DNA of 64,000 nucleotides from Candidatus Caldilinea saccharophila (GCA_016710365.1 JADJVW010000010.1:148620-212619); one strand, 5' to 3'. Shown: positions 21,334-32,200, numbered from the stretch's first letter. Translations and numbers: made by a program. Notes: generated from the letters alone by a model not told the origin.

Positions 21334-23229
21334 ATGCCGCACAAATTGACCGACCTCAAACGCCCCGTGCCCAGTGACCTCGACATCGCCCAGGCCGCCA
21401 CGCCACTGCCCATCCGCCAGATCGCCGACGAGGCCGGCATCCTGCCCGACGAGTTGGAGATGTACGGCAACTACAAGGCCAAGGTCACGCTCGATGTGCG
21501 CGATCGGCTCAAGGATCAGCCGAACGGAAACTACATCGTCGTCACCGCGATCACACCGACGCCGCTGGGCGAGGGCAAGACGACCACCACCGTCGGTCTC
21601 AGCCAGGCGCTGGGCGCGCATCTGGGCAGGAAGGTCTTCACCTGCATCCGCCAGCCCAGCCAGGGACCGACCTTTGGCATCAAGGGCGGCGCGGCCGGCG
21701 GCGGCTATGCGCAGGTCGTGCCGATGGAGGACTTCAACCTGCACCTGACCGGCGACATCCACGCCATCACCGCCGCGAACAACCTGCTGGCCGCAGCCAT
21801 CGACGCGCGCATGTTCCACGAAGCGGACATGGACGACGAGACGCTTTTTAAGCGCCTCTGCCCGCTCAAGGGTGGCAAGCGCTCCTTCAGCGGCACCATG
21901 CTGCGCCGGCTCAAGAAGCTGAGCATCGACAAAACCAATCCCGACGACCTGACGCCGGAGGAGATCAGCCGCTTCGTGCGCCTTGATATCGACCCGGAAA
22001 CCATTACCTGGCGCCGCGCCGTCGACACCAACGACCGCATGTTGCGCGGCATCACGATTGGGGAAGGGCCGCAGGAGAAGGGGCGCACGCGCGAGACGGG
22101 CTACGACATCACCGTGGCGAGCGAGATCATGGCGATCCTGGCGCTCACCACCTCGTTGCAGGATATGCGCGAGCGCTTCGGACGCATGGTGGTCGGCTTG
22201 AACCGGCAGGGCGATCCGGTCACCGCCGAGGACATCGGCGCGGCGGGCGCGCTGGCCGTGCTCATGAAAGATGCGATCAAGCCCAACCTGATGCAGACGC
22301 TGGAGGGCACGCCCGCGCTGGTGCATGCCGGCCCCTTTGCCAACATCGCCCACGGCAACTCGTCGATTGTCGCCGACCAGATCGCGCTCAAGCTAGTCGG
22401 GCCGGAGGGCTACGTGCTGACTGAGGCGGGCTTTGGCGCCGACATCGGCATGGAGAAGTTCTTCGACATCAAGTGCCGCTACAGCGGGCTGGCGCCCGAC
22501 TGTGTGGTGTTAGTGGCGACGATCCGTGCGCTCAAGATGCACGGCGGCGGCCCCAAGGTGGTCGCCGGCAAGGTGCTCGACGCCGCCTACACCGAGGAAA
22601 ATCTCGAATTGCTCGAAGCAGGGTGCAGCAACCTCGCCGTCCACGTGCGCAACGCCCGCCGCTTTGGCGTGCCGGTCGTGGTGGCGGTCAACCGCTTCCA
22701 CACCGACACCGACGCCGAGGTGGAGCTGGTGCGACGCAAGGCAATGGAAGCCGGTGCGTATGATGCCGTGCCCTCCAATCACTGGGCGGACGGTGGCGCC
22801 GGTTCCGTGGAGTTGGGCGAGGCAGTGATCGAGGCGTGCAAGCAGCCGTCGGACTTCCAGTTCCTCTACCCGCTCGACCTGACCATCAAGGAGAAGATCG
22901 AGACCATCGTCAAGCTGATCTACGGCGGCGACGGCGTGGAATTCTCGCCCAAGGCCGAGGAGCAGATCGCCGCGTACACGCGCGCCGGCTTCGACAACCT
23001 GCCCATGTGCATGGCCAAGACGCACCTGAGCATCAGCCACGACGCCGAGCTGAAGGGCGCGCCGAGCGGCTTCACCGTGCCCGTGCGCGAAATCCGCGCC
23101 AGCGTCGGCGCCGGCTTCCTCTACCCGCTGCTAGGCACGATGAGCACGATGCCCGGACTGTCGACGCGGCCGGCCTTCTTCGACATCGACATCGACCCGG
23201 AAACCGGCCAAATCATCGGGCTTTCCTAA
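21334..23229 (+). CDS. fhs: Formate-tetrahydrofolate ligase
   Basis: An intact 631-residue enzyme, full length being typical at 550-640. It catalyses ATP-dependent formation of 10-formyl-THF from formate and THF, the first step of the Wood-Ljungdahl methyl branch, and can run in reverse to make ATP. Hallmarks are the P-loop TPTPLGEGKTTTTVGL, RQPSQGPTFGIKGGAAGGGY, VTAEDIGAAGALAVLMKDAI and PGLSTRPAFFDIDIDPETG at the end. It lies about 6 kb from the corrinoid/MetF cluster in the same direction, separated by the lipoprotein and STAND genes. The intermediate enzyme FolD is not in this window. Confidence 0.97.
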   Translation: MPHKLTDLKRPVPSDLDIAQAATPLPIRQIADEAGILPDELEMYGNYKAKVTLDVRDRLKDQPNGNYIVVTAITPTPLGEGKTTTTVGLSQALGAHLGRKVFTCIRQPSQGPTFGIKGGAAGGGYAQVVPMEDFNLHLTGDIHAITAANNLLAAAIDARMFHEADMDDETLFKRLCPLKGGKRSFSGTMLRRLKKLSIDKTNPDDLTPEEISRFVRLDIDPETITWRRAVDTNDRMLRGITIGEGPQEKGRTRETGYDITVASEIMAILALTTSLQDMRERFGRMVVGLNRQGDPVTAEDIGAAGALAVLMKDAIKPNLMQTLEGTPALVHAGPFANIAHGNSSIVADQIALKLVGPEGYVLTEAGFGADIGMEKFFDIKCRYSGLAPDCVVLVATIRALKMHGGGPKVVAGKVLDAAYTEENLELLEAGCSNLAVHVRNARRFGVPVVVAVNRFHTDTDAEVELVRRKAMEAGAYDAVPSNHWADGGAGSVELGEAVIEACKQPSDFQFLYPLDLTIKEKIETIVKLIYGGDGVEFSPKAEEQIAAYTRAGFDNLPMCMAKTHLSISHDAELKGAPSGFTVPVREIRASVGAGFLYPLLGTMSTMPGLSTRPAFFDIDIDPETGQIIGLS

Positions 23230-23284
23230 CCTGAAAATAGCTTTGACGCAGAGTCGCAGAGAAAGGCGATTGCAGTACTTCACG
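23230..23284. repeat. Dispersed repeat, second copy (AGCTTTGACGCAGAG type)
   Basis: Bases 23232-23284 repeat the unit seen at 9363-9424 (AGCTTTGACGCAGAG...CGCAGAGAAAGGCGAT, then CAGTACTTCACGA). In both cases it begins within a few tens of bases of a stop codon and leads into an inverted repeat. Confidence 0.6.
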
Positions 23285-23287
23285 AAA

Positions 23288-23357
23288 CTCACACAAAGCC
23301 ACAAAGAACACAAGGCGCGCCATCTTCAACTTTGTGCTCTCTGTGGCTTTGTGTGAG
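23288..23357. repeat. Long inverted repeat (hairpin) after fhs
   Basis: Arms at 23288-23313 (starting CTCACACAAAGCCACA) and 23332-23357 (ending TGTGGCTTTGTGTGAG) are complementary over about 26 bases with a few mismatches, around an 18-base loop. It could end transcription of fhs or be a mobile palindromic repeat; the absence of a T-run favours the second. Confidence 0.7.
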
Positions 23358-23478
23358 ACAAAATCGTGTACGCACTTCCGCTGCGCCCTTCTGGGGAATG
23401 CCCGATACTATTTGGTTGATCCGGCAGGATACGCGACAATGACGCATGTCTTTTGCACAACGGTGATGAGGAGCGTTC

Positions 23479-24257
23479 ATGTCGTCCAAATGGCCTGCCA
23501 AGTTATTTTCCTATCACCCGCGGGTTCCCGTATCCACAGACGCTGAAGAGGAGGCGCCGCCCGCCCCGTCGCCGGAGTCTGTAGAAGCATCTTCCTCCCC
23601 GCCCGTCCTGCCGGAGCCAAACCACGCTGCAACTGAGGAGACGACCCTCACCGCGCCGGTCGAGCACGAAGCGCGGCTGGTTGAGCGCGCCCGCACTCAC
23701 CCGGAGGCGTTCGGCCAACTCTACGAGCTGTACGTGGATCGCGCTTACTCCTATATCTATCACCGCGGGGCAATGTTCAAGACGCCGAAGACCTGACGCG
23801 CGCACCTTCTACCGTGCGCTGGATAAGCTCGACACCTACGAGGATCGCGGGCTGCCTTTCTCGGCGTGGCTCTTTCGGATCGCGCACAACCTGGTCGCCA
23901 TGGCATCGCGACCACAGTCGCCGCCAGGTGTTTTCATTGGATAAACTCTGGTGGCGTAGCAGCGACGAGCCACGCCCGGAACAGACTGTCGAGGCCAACG
24001 CCGAACGCGAGGAATTGTGGGACGCGATCAATCGCCTGCCGGAAGAGCGGCGCAATTTGTTGCTCTACAAGCTCAACACGACGCTCTCCAATCTTGAAAT
24101 TGGCGAAATGATGAACAAAAGTGAAAGCGCCATCAAGTCGCTCTATTTCAGAACGCTGGCCGCGCTGCGCAAGGATCTCGAAGATCGAGGATGGGAAAAC
24201 GTGGAAGAAACCAGCGAACCCACCTCCCCTCACCCCCACTCGAACGAGGAAGCATAA
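23479..24257 (+). CDS. ECF-type RNA polymerase sigma factor, frameshifted
   Basis: Starts at ATG 23479 with GAGGAG upstream and first encodes a disordered, acidic/proline-rich extension of about 65 residues. Sigma region 2 follows (AFGQLYELYVDRAYSYIYHR), then, after a frame change near 23770, DLTARTFYRALDKLDTYEDR and AWLFRIAHNLVA. A second change near 23900 leads to region 4 with LPEERRNLLLYKLNTTLSNL and EIGEMMNKSESAIKSLYFRT. The assembled protein (about 260 residues) is an ECF sigma factor with an unusual N-terminal extension. The gene after it, 2 bases downstream, is a small membrane protein that may be its anti-sigma partner. Confidence 0.8.
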
Positions 24258-24259
24258 TC

Positions 24260-24520
24260 ATGGATGATCAATGGATTGATAAGGACGCCGCGTTGATTTC
24301 GCCGGATGCGAAGTTTCGCCATGATCTGGCGCAGGCGCTGCAAGACAGCCATGAGCGCCAGCGCGTCCAGCGTCAATTGTATGGGAGCGCGCCGTCTGCG
24401 CAGCGCGGCCAAGCGCTCTTCTGGCGGCTGCTTGGCGCGCTTGGCCTGCTGGCTCTGGTCTTTAGCCTGGGCTTCTATGTGGGACAGCAGAGCCACAAAT
24501 TACGCGGCTACGTCGATTGA
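24260..24520 (+). CDS. Small single-pass membrane protein, possible anti-sigma partner
   Basis: 86 residues from ATG 24260, preceded by GAGGA at 24246-24250. The first 55 residues are charged and helical (FRHDLAQALQDSHERQRVQR). One transmembrane helix follows (LLGALGLLALVFSLGFYVGQ) and then a short tail. It has no recognisable domain. Tight linkage to the sigma gene and a cytoplasmic N-terminus ahead of one helix resemble simple anti-sigma factors, but this is inference. Confidence 0.55.
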   Translation: MDDQWIDKDAALISPDAKFRHDLAQALQDSHERQRVQRQLYGSAPSAQRGQALFWRLLGALGLLALVFSLGFYVGQQSHKLRGYVD

Positions 24521-24690
24521 TCAGCGTGCGTCGCGCACCAGTTCACGCTTGCGTTGCGCCATGCACGCCTGCAATGCTTCGTCGCTGACCGCATCGAGTG
24601 GCGGCGGCGCATAGCAGCTTGTCCACCTTCTGCGCCGCGCGCACTTTGCTATCGTGCGCACCGGCGACTTCCCATGCATCGCGCTTCCTT
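24521..24690 (-). pseudogene. Possible C-terminal remnant of a trimethylamine methyltransferase (MttB)-like protein
   Basis: Leftward reading gives RDAWEVAGAHDSKVRAAQKV and then, after a frame change, PPPLDAVSDEALQACMAQRK before a stop at 24521. The WE-x-A-GA...RA...LL...PPLD pattern resembles the C-terminal tail of MttB-family corrinoid methyltransferases, but only about 55 residues survive and I cannot confirm it. It lies in the 474-base gap before the type III restriction gene; the rest of that gap (24691-24994) holds nothing I recognise. Confidence 0.3.
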
Positions 24691-24994
24691 ACAGTTTGCT
24701 TGCAATGGGGTGCAAGCCCTTGTTGCACCGGGGACTTTGTTTTACAATGGCAAAATAGCCAGGCGCTTCTGAGTTGGCCCCGGCTGTACTGACCACCACT
24801 GTGGCTGACCTGCCCGCTGCGACGCATCTGCTCACGCTTTTTATCCCGAATTGATTCTGCATGTCGCGCATTTTGAACAACATTGAGGAAGGATTAAAAA
24901 GCTGCTCCCCTTGACGCGGAGGTGCTGAGCAGCAGAGATAACGCGGAAGGAACCTGGGCAGAGAAACCATCCTTATTCTGGAAATGATGCAACG

Positions 24995-27900
24995 ATGCAA
25001 GAGCAATTCTTCAAACAACCTATTCTGAATTCTCCCTACGCATACCCTGGCCGCCACTGGGAGCTGGATGAACAGGGCCAGCCAACACAGCAGATCATCG
25101 AACGCCGACGCCGTGCGGAGTTCATCACCCCTGTTCCGAAGCCGCGCAAGCGCAAGACGTCACCCAGTCAGCCACAATTGATCTTCGATGAAGGCGTCGG
25201 TCTGTCGACGGAGCGCCAACAGTACGACCCGACGCCGATCATCAACCAACTGCGCCAGCGCGTCGATCAATGGCGCGCCATTGCGGACTCGTCACGATGG
25301 GATGTCACGCCGGAGACGGCGCGCCTGCTTCAGCACTGGCGTCATTATTCGTTCAACAGCTTTCGCCCCTTTTTCTGTCAGATCGAGGCGGTGGAAACGC
25401 TGATCTGGCTGACCGAGGTTGCGCCCAAGGACAAAAAAGCAAACGGAGGCATTCTGGAGCATCTGGAGAATGCCAACCATGACGCCAACCCGGAGTTGAT
25501 GCGGATTGCGCTGAAGCTGGCCACCGGCGCGGGCAAGACCACGGTCATGGCCATGATCGTCGCGTGGCAGACGGTCAACGCGATGCGCAGACCGAACAGC
25601 AAGAAGTTTACGCGCGGTTTTCTGATCGTGACGCCTGGCATCACGATCAAAGATCGGCTGCGTGTGCTGCAGCCCAATGACCCGGACAGCTACTATCAGA
25701 GCCGCGAGCTTGTGCCCAACGACATGTTGGGCGACATGGACCGCGCCAAGATCGTCATCACCAATTATCACGCGTTCAAGCTGCGCGAACGGATGGCGCT
25801 CTCCAAGGGCGGGCGCGCGCTGCTGCAAGGCCGTGGGCCAGAACTGGCGACGCTTGAGACGGAGGGGCAGATGCTCCAGCGCGTGATGCCCGATTTGATG
25901 GGTCTCAAGCATATCCTCGCCATCAATGACGAGGCGCACCACTGTTATCGCGAACGGCCCGGCATTGACGAGGAAGGCGACCTGACCGGCGACGAAAAAC
26001 AGGAGGCCGAAAAGAACAACGAGGCCGCGCGCCTGTGGATTTCCGGGTTGGAGGCAGTCAACCGCCAGCTTGGCCTCACCCAGGTGGTTGATCTGTCGGC
26101 GACGCCTTTTTTCCTGCGCGGTTCGGGCTACGCCGAAGGCACGCTCTTCCCCTGGTCCATGAGCGACTTCTCGCTGATGGACGCCATCGAGTGCGGGATC
26201 GTCAAGCTGCCGCGCGTGCCGGTGGCCGACAACATCCCCGGCAACGAGATGCCCGTTTACCGCAACCTTTGGGAGCATATCGGCAAGCAGATGCCAAAGA
26301 AGGGCCGGGGCAAGGCCAAATCGCTTGACCCGTTGAGCCTGCCCGTGGAGTTGCAGACCGCACTGGATGCGCTCTACGGCCACTATCAGCAGACTTTTGA
26401 ACTCTGGCAGCGCGCAGACATCCAGGCGCCGCCCTGTTTTATTGTGGTCTGCAACAATACCGCCACTTCCAAGTTGATCTACGACTACATTTCCGGGTTT
26501 TATCGAGAAAATGAGGACGGCAGTTCCAGCCTGGTCAATGGCCGGCTGAAACTGTTCCGTAATTTTGATGAGAACGATACACCGCTGGCGCGGCCAAACA
26601 CGCTGTTGATCGACAGCGAGCAGCTCGAATCCGGCAGTGCGCTGGACGACAACTTTCGCAAGATGGCCGCTGACGAGATTGAACGTTTCCGCCGTGAGAT
26701 TATCGAGCGCACCGGCGACGTGCGCCAGGCGGAGAATCTGACCGACCAGGAGCTGCTGCGCGAGGTGATGAATACGGTCGGCAAGCCGGGCCGGCTGGGC
26801 GAAGGCATCCGCTGCGTCGTCTCTGTGTCGATGCTGACCGAGGGGTGGGACGCCAACACGGTGACGCATGTGCTGGGCGTGCGCGCGTTTGGCACGCAAT
26901 TGCTCTGCGAACAGGTGATCGGCCGGGCGCTGCGCCGCCAATCCTACGAACTCAACGAGGCAGGGATCTTCAACGTCGAATATGCCGACGTGCTGGGCAT
27001 TCCCTTTGACTTTACGGCCAAGCCGGTGGTGGCGCCGCCGCAGCCGCCGCGTGAGACGGTGCACGTGCACGCGGTGCGCCCCGAGCGCGACGCGCTGGAG
27101 ATTCGTTTTCCGCGCGTCGTGGGCTATCGCGTGGAATTACCCGAAGAACGGCTGAGCGCCCAGTTCAATGAGGATTCGGTGCTGGAACTGACGCCTGATC
27201 TGGTCGGCCCATCGATCACGCGCAATGCCGGCATCATCGGCGAAGAGATCGATCTGAACCTGCAACATCTGGCGGATGTGCGTCCTGCAACGCTGCTCTA
27301 TCAATTGACCAAGCGGCTGCTTTTCACCAAGTGGCGCGATCCTGGTGATGAGCCGAAACTGCACCTGTTCGGCCAGCTCAAGCGCATCGCCAAGGAGTGG
27401 CTCGACACGTGTTTGGTCTGCAAAGGCGGCGCCTATCCGGCTCAGTTGCTCTATCAAGAGCTGGCCGACATGGCCTGCGAACGGATCACGGCGGCCATTA
27501 CGCGCTCATTTCTGGGCGAGCGCCCCATCAAGGCCGTGCTTGATGCGTACAACCCGGCCGGCTCGACAATGCACGTCAACTTCAACACGTCCAAGCGCGA
27601 GCGCTGGCAGACCGATCCCCGCCGCTGCCACGTCAATTGGGTTGTGCTCGACAGTGATTGGGAAAGAATCACAGCCTGGGGCTGGAGGTTCCTTACCGCT
27701 ACGGCTCCGAAACGCGCATCTATCGTCCTGACTTCATCGTGCAGGTGGATGATGGCTACGGGGGAGATGGTCATGGGCGCGAGGGTCACGGCGACGCCGG
27801 CCCACTGCATCTAATCGTGGAGATCAAGGGGTACCGCCGCGAAGACGCCAAGGAAAAGAAAGCCACGATGGAGACCTACTGGGTTCCCGGCGTTAACCGC

Positions 27901-28023
27901 CTCGGCGTCTACGGTCGCTGGGCCTTCGCCGAGTTCGCCGAAGTCTACCAGATCGAAACCGACTTCGCGGCCAAAGTCGAAGCCGCGTTCGCCGCCATGC
28001 TCGCGTCCCATCGGGACGCCTAG
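24995..28023 (+). CDS. res: Type III restriction system endonuclease/helicase subunit (Res), one frameshift
   Basis: A protein of about 1,010 residues. An N-terminal region leads into a superfamily 2 helicase with Walker A LATGAGKTTVMAMI, motif II INDEAHHCY, motif III DLSATPFF and a C-terminal helicase lobe (SMLTEGWDANTVTHVLGVRA, CEQVIGRALRR). The nuclease-like C-terminus follows a frame change near 27660 and contains IYRPDFIVQVDD and LHLIVEIKGYR, the D...E-x-K pattern of PD-(D/E)XK nucleases. In type III systems Res pairs with Mod and cuts after ATP-driven motion along DNA. The last residues (ASHRDA) are encoded by a palindromic repeat at 28003-28019, so a repeat insertion has rewritten the extreme C-terminus. 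Confidence 0.88.
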
Positions 28024-28044
28024 ATTCACATGTCCCGATGGGAC
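28003..28044. repeat. Inverted pair of GC-rich palindromes between res and tnpA
   Basis: GCGTCCCATCGGGACGC at 28003-28019 and GTCCCGATGGGAC at 28032-28044 are the same hairpin in opposite orientation (centre ATC against GAT). They belong to the family that includes the 47-bp array. Here the outer pair next to the central CCC/GGG is T:A, where the array has C:G. Confidence 0.75.
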
Positions 28045-28067
28045 GATTGAATGATGGAGATTGTTCG

Positions 28068-28520
28068 ATGGCCAATACCTATACATCGCTCTTCTACCAT
28101 ATCGTCTTCAGCACCAAACACCGCGTCCGCTACATCCGCCCGGAGATCGAGCAACGCGTCTGGGAATATATGGGCGGCGTCATGCGCCACCACAAGCTGA
28201 CCGCGCTGCAAATCGGCGGAGTTGACGACCACATCCACGCGCTGATCATGGCGCCGCCGACCATTGCGCCCTGCCAGATCGCGCAATATCTGAAGGGCGA
28301 CTCCTCCAAATGGATTCACGAGACCTTCCCGGAGCTGCACGCCTTTGCCTGGCAGGAGGGCTACGGCGCCTTTACCGTCAGCAAGTCGGGTCTTGCGGTT
28401 GTCATCCGCTACATTCAAAACCAGCGCGCCCATCACCAGAAACAAGATTTCCAGGCCGAATACCTGGACTTCCTACACCGTCACGAGGTCGACTACGATG
28501 AACGCTACGTGTGGGGATAA
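28068..28520 (+). CDS. tnpA: IS200-type Y1 transposase (TnpA/RAYT-like)
   Basis: 150 residues. It starts MANTYTSLFYHIVFSTKHRV, contains the HUH motif in GGVDDHIHALIM, and carries a catalytic tyrosine in VVIRYIQNQRAHHQ. This is the single-strand DNA transposase fold of IS200/IS605 and of REP-associated tyrosine transposases (RAYTs). A GGAG ribosome-binding site lies at 28056-28059. There is no tnpB. It is surrounded by short palindromes on both sides (28003-28044, 28526-28540, 28666-28680 and the array), the arrangement expected for a RAYT with its REP-like substrates. It separates res from mod. Confidence 0.88.
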   Translation: MANTYTSLFYHIVFSTKHRVRYIRPEIEQRVWEYMGGVMRHHKLTALQIGGVDDHIHALIMAPPTIAPCQIAQYLKGDSSKWIHETFPELHAFAWQEGYGAFTVSKSGLAVVIRYIQNQRAHHQKQDFQAEYLDFLHRHEVDYDERYVWG

Positions 28521-28525
28521 CGACC

Positions 28526-28700
28526 CGCCCCATCGGGGCGCATGAATTGAGACACTCCCGCGCGACGGGATGCTTGTGATGGCGAATGCATCGGCGAACG
28601 CGGCCATGAATGATGGGGTGGATATTCAGGAATCGCCGGCCATGAATGACCGACCTAAGGGCAGGCGTCCCGATGGGACGAAATGCGTAGCGCCCGACCC
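28526..28700. repeat. Solitary palindromes and GGCCATGAATGA repeats before the array
   Basis: CGCCCCATCGGGGCG at 28526-28540, followed by CATGAATTGAGACAC, is a lone copy of the array hairpin with different downstream sequence. CGTCCCGATGGGACG at 28666-28680 is the opposite-facing T:A variant. Between them, GGCCATGAATGA occurs twice (near 28602 and 28638). Its longer form, GCCGGCCATGAATGACCG, recurs near 32565 after the mod gene. Confidence 0.7.
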
Positions 28701-29244
28701 CGCCACATCGGGGCGCATGAATTGAGACACACGACACGTCGAATTCCCGCCCCATCGGGGCGCATGAATTGAGACACACGACACGTCGAATTCCCGCCCC
28801 ATCGGGGCGCATGAATTGAGACACACGACACGTCGAATTCCCGCCCCATCGGGGCGCATGAATTGAGACACACGACACGTCGAATTCCCGCCCCATCGGG
28901 GCGCATGAATTGGAGACACACGACACGTCGAATTCCCGCCCCATCGGGGCGCATGAATTGAGACACACGACACGTCGAATTCCCGCCCCATCGGGGCGCA
29001 TGAATTGAGACACACGACACGTCGAATTCCCGCCCCATCGGGGCGCATGAATTGAGACACACGACACGTCGAATTCCCGCCCCATCGGGGCGCATGAATT
29101 GAGACACACGACACGTCGAATTCCCGCCCCATCGGGGCGCATGAATTGAGACACACGACACGTCGAATTCCCGCCCCATCGGGGCGCATGAATTGAGACA
29201 CACGACACGTCGAATTCCCGCCCCATCGGGGCGCATGAATTGAG
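28701..29244. repeat. 47-bp tandem repeat array, 11 full copies plus a partial copy
   Basis: Each unit begins with the hairpin CGCCCCATCGGGGCG, continues CATGAATTGAGACACACGAC and then ACGTCGAATTCC. Eleven full units run from 28701 to 29218, and a partial twelfth ends at 29244. The units are almost identical: the first has one base change in the hairpin (CCACATC) and one has an extra G (TTGGAGAC). The tail ATTGAGAC resembles the end of many CRISPR repeats, but the part between hairpins is constant and too short for spacers. The final TTGAG abuts GAACATGG and provides the ribosome-binding site of mod (ATG 29254). All three leftward frames are open, which creates spurious ORFs. Confidence 0.92.
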
Positions 29245-29253
29245 GAACATGGA

Positions 29254-32200
29254 ATGGCGAAAACCACCGGCAAATCCGTCGAGACGTTGACGCACGACGA
29301 AAATAAACGCCGCAATATCCCCACCGCGGAGTACCAATCCGTGCTCGACAAGGAGCAGCAGGATCCGGTGCGCGTGGCCTACGAGCGGCGCAATCGCGAC
29401 CTGGACCCGCAACTGGTCTGGCGCGGCAAGGACGAGCAGGACTGGAGCGACCTTGTCGTCCACGCGCCACCGCTCTACATCCAGGAGAAGGTGCACCCCA
29501 AGGTGCTGGTGGACGACCTGCTGCGCCAGAGCGCGCTGGCGCGGGCGCAGACGCCGGACACGCAACTTGACCTCTTTGGTGACTTCAACGGCCTGCCCAG
29601 CGAGGAGGCCAAGACCGAGTTCTACCAGCACGACGCCCACTGGTCGAACCGCATGATCCTGGGCGACAGCCTGCAGGTGATGGCGAGCCTGGCCGAGCGC
29701 GAGGGGCTGCGCTGGCAAGGTGCAGTGCATCTACTTCGACCCGCCCTACGGCATCAAGTTCAACAGCAACTTCCAGTGGAGCACCACCAGCCGCGACGTG
29801 AAGGACGGCAACGCCGACCACATCACCCGCGAGCCCGAGCAGGTCAAAGCCTTCCGCGACACCTGGCGCGACGGCATCCACAGCTACCTCACCTACCTGC
29901 GCGACCGGCTGACCGTGGCGCGCGACCTGCTGACGGAGTCGGGGTCGATCTTTGTGCAGATTGGGGATGAGAATGTGCACCGGGTGCGGGCGGTGATGGA
30001 TGAGGTGTTTGGGGATGCAAACTGTATTAGCGAAATCGTCCTCAAAACCACAAGCGGGGCGGGGAGCCCCACTGGCGGAACCGTCACACTTGCGGGTGTG
30101 CATGATTACGTACTGTGGTTCGCGAAAAACAAACAGGCGATAAAATATCGCCAACTTTACTTTGACAAGAGTGAAATGCAGACAGCAGACCTTTACAGGC
30201 GTGTTCTGTTTTTGACTGGTGAAGATCGCAATGCGACCACAGAGGAACTAAATGGTGCAGATCCTCTTCCGCCCGAAGCGAGCTTGTTTCGCCCGGATAA
30301 CCTAACCAGCCAGAGCTCTCCTGAAAGCGCTACTTTTGAGGTTGAGTATCGCGATCTCCAGATCACACCAGGCAAGGGTGGGTGGAAAACTAATCCTACA
30401 GGAATGGGTAGAGTTCGCAGTGCAGGACGACTCTGTCAAGCCCAGCCCTCACTCCAGTATATCCGTAAATGGGATGACTTTAATGCAGCGCCAATAAATG
30501 ATGTTTGGACAGATGTAGGAACCGGTTCATTCACAACAGAAAAAGTTTATGTCGTGCAAACAAATGCCAAAATTGTTGCTCGCTGCTTGTTGATGGCCAC
30601 CGACCCCGGCGACCTCGTCCTCGACCCCACCTGCGGTTCCGGCACCACCGCCTATGTCGCCGAGCAGTGGGGTCGGCGCTGGATCACCATCGACACCAGC
30701 CGCGTCGCCCTGGCCCTGGCGCGCCCGGCTGATGGGCGCCCGCTACCCCTACTTCCTGCTGGCCGACTCGCGTGAGGGGCAACTCAAGGAGGCCGAAGTC
30801 ACCCGCAGCGCGCCCTCCAGCCAGCCAACGCACGGCAATATCCGCCACGGCTTTGTCTACGAGCGCGTGCCGCACATCACCCTCAAATCCATCGCCAACA
30901 ACGCCGAGATCGACGTGATCTGGGAGGAATGGCAGGCGAAGCTGGAGCCGCTGGCTGCCAGCCTCAACGCCGCGCGCGGGCAGCAGTGGGAAGAGTGGGA
31001 GATTCCGCGCCATGCCGAAGGACCCTGGCCGCCCGCCGCCGCGCGGCTGCTTGACCAACTCCAGGCGGAGCAAGTGCGCGGCGACGACGCCAATGCCCGC
31101 AAGCTCGCCATGTGGCTGCAAGAGCTCAACCACACGCTCACGCGCGCCTACACGCTGGCCGACCTGCCGGATCGCGCCGCGGAGCCGTGGCCGGAGGACG
31201 CGGCGCAGCTTCACGCGGCGTGGTGGCAAGCCCGCATCGCCCGCCAGCAGGCGATCGACGCCTCGATCGCGGCCAAGGCCGAATTTGAATATCTCTACGA
31301 CAAGCCCTACGAGGACAAGAAGCGGGTGCGCGTGGCCGGGCCGTTCACGGTGGAGAGCTTGTCGCCGCACCGTGTGCTCGGCGTCGATGAGAACGATGAG
31401 TTGATCGACCCGCTCAAAGAGGGTGGGGTCGCGTACGGCGAGGAGCAGGACTTCACGCAGATGATCCTGGAGACGCTCAGGGTGGCCGGCGTGCAGCAGG
31501 CGCACAAGGAGGACAAGATCGACTTCACCAGCCTTGTCCCCTGGCCGGGCGATCTGGTCTGCGCGGAGGGGAGATTTGTGGCTGGTGGTCAGGGGGTGGT
31601 AGTGGCTGGTGGACTGCAAAGCACCAGCCACCAGCCACCAGCCACTAGCACTGAATTGCGCGCCGCCATCTTCATCGGGCCGGAGTTTGGCACCGTCACC
31701 CGCCCCGACCTGGTGCAGGCCGCGCGCGAGGCGGGCGACGCCGGTTTCGACGTGCTGGTCGCCTGCGCCTTCAATTACGAGGCGCACACGACCGAGTTCA
31801 ACAAGCTGGGGCGCATCCCCGTGCTCAAGGCGCGCATGAACGCCGACCTGCACATGGCGGGCGAGTTGAAGAACACGGGCAAGGGCAATCTCTTTGTCAT
31901 CTTCGGCGAACCGGATATTGATGTGCTGCCTGTGACAGACAACCAGGTGCGGGTCAGGATCAACGGCGTAGATGTTTTTCATCCCAACACCGGCGAAGTG
32001 CGCAGCGACGGGCCGGAGGGCATCGCGTGCTGGTTCATCGACACCGACTACAATGAGGAGAGTTTCTTCGTGCGTCATGCCTACTTCCTGGGCGCTAACG
32101 ATCCCTATAAGGCGCTCAAGACCACGCTCAAGGCGGAGATCGACGAGGAAGCGTGGGCCACGCTCAACAGCGATACGTCGCGGCCCTTTGCCAAACCGGC

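Noticed and set aside
25292..27070. 592-codon ORF opposite the res gene, and similar long antisense ORFs opposite fhs, mod and gdh
   Set aside because: Composition follows the codon bias of the true gene on the other strand; no conserved domain is present.
28701..29244. Possible CRISPR array
   Set aside because: The hairpin and ATTGAGAC tail resemble CRISPR repeats, but the sequence between hairpins is identical in all units and only about 17-20 bases of it could be a spacer. No cas gene is present. I record it as a tandem repeat.
28402..29730. Three long leftward ORFs (442, 241 and 271 codons) with repeated SIHAPRWGGNS-like residues
   Set aside because: They are the 47-bp array read in three frames; 47 is not a multiple of 3 and no stop falls in any leftward frame. 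No start signal or conserved family supports a protein.
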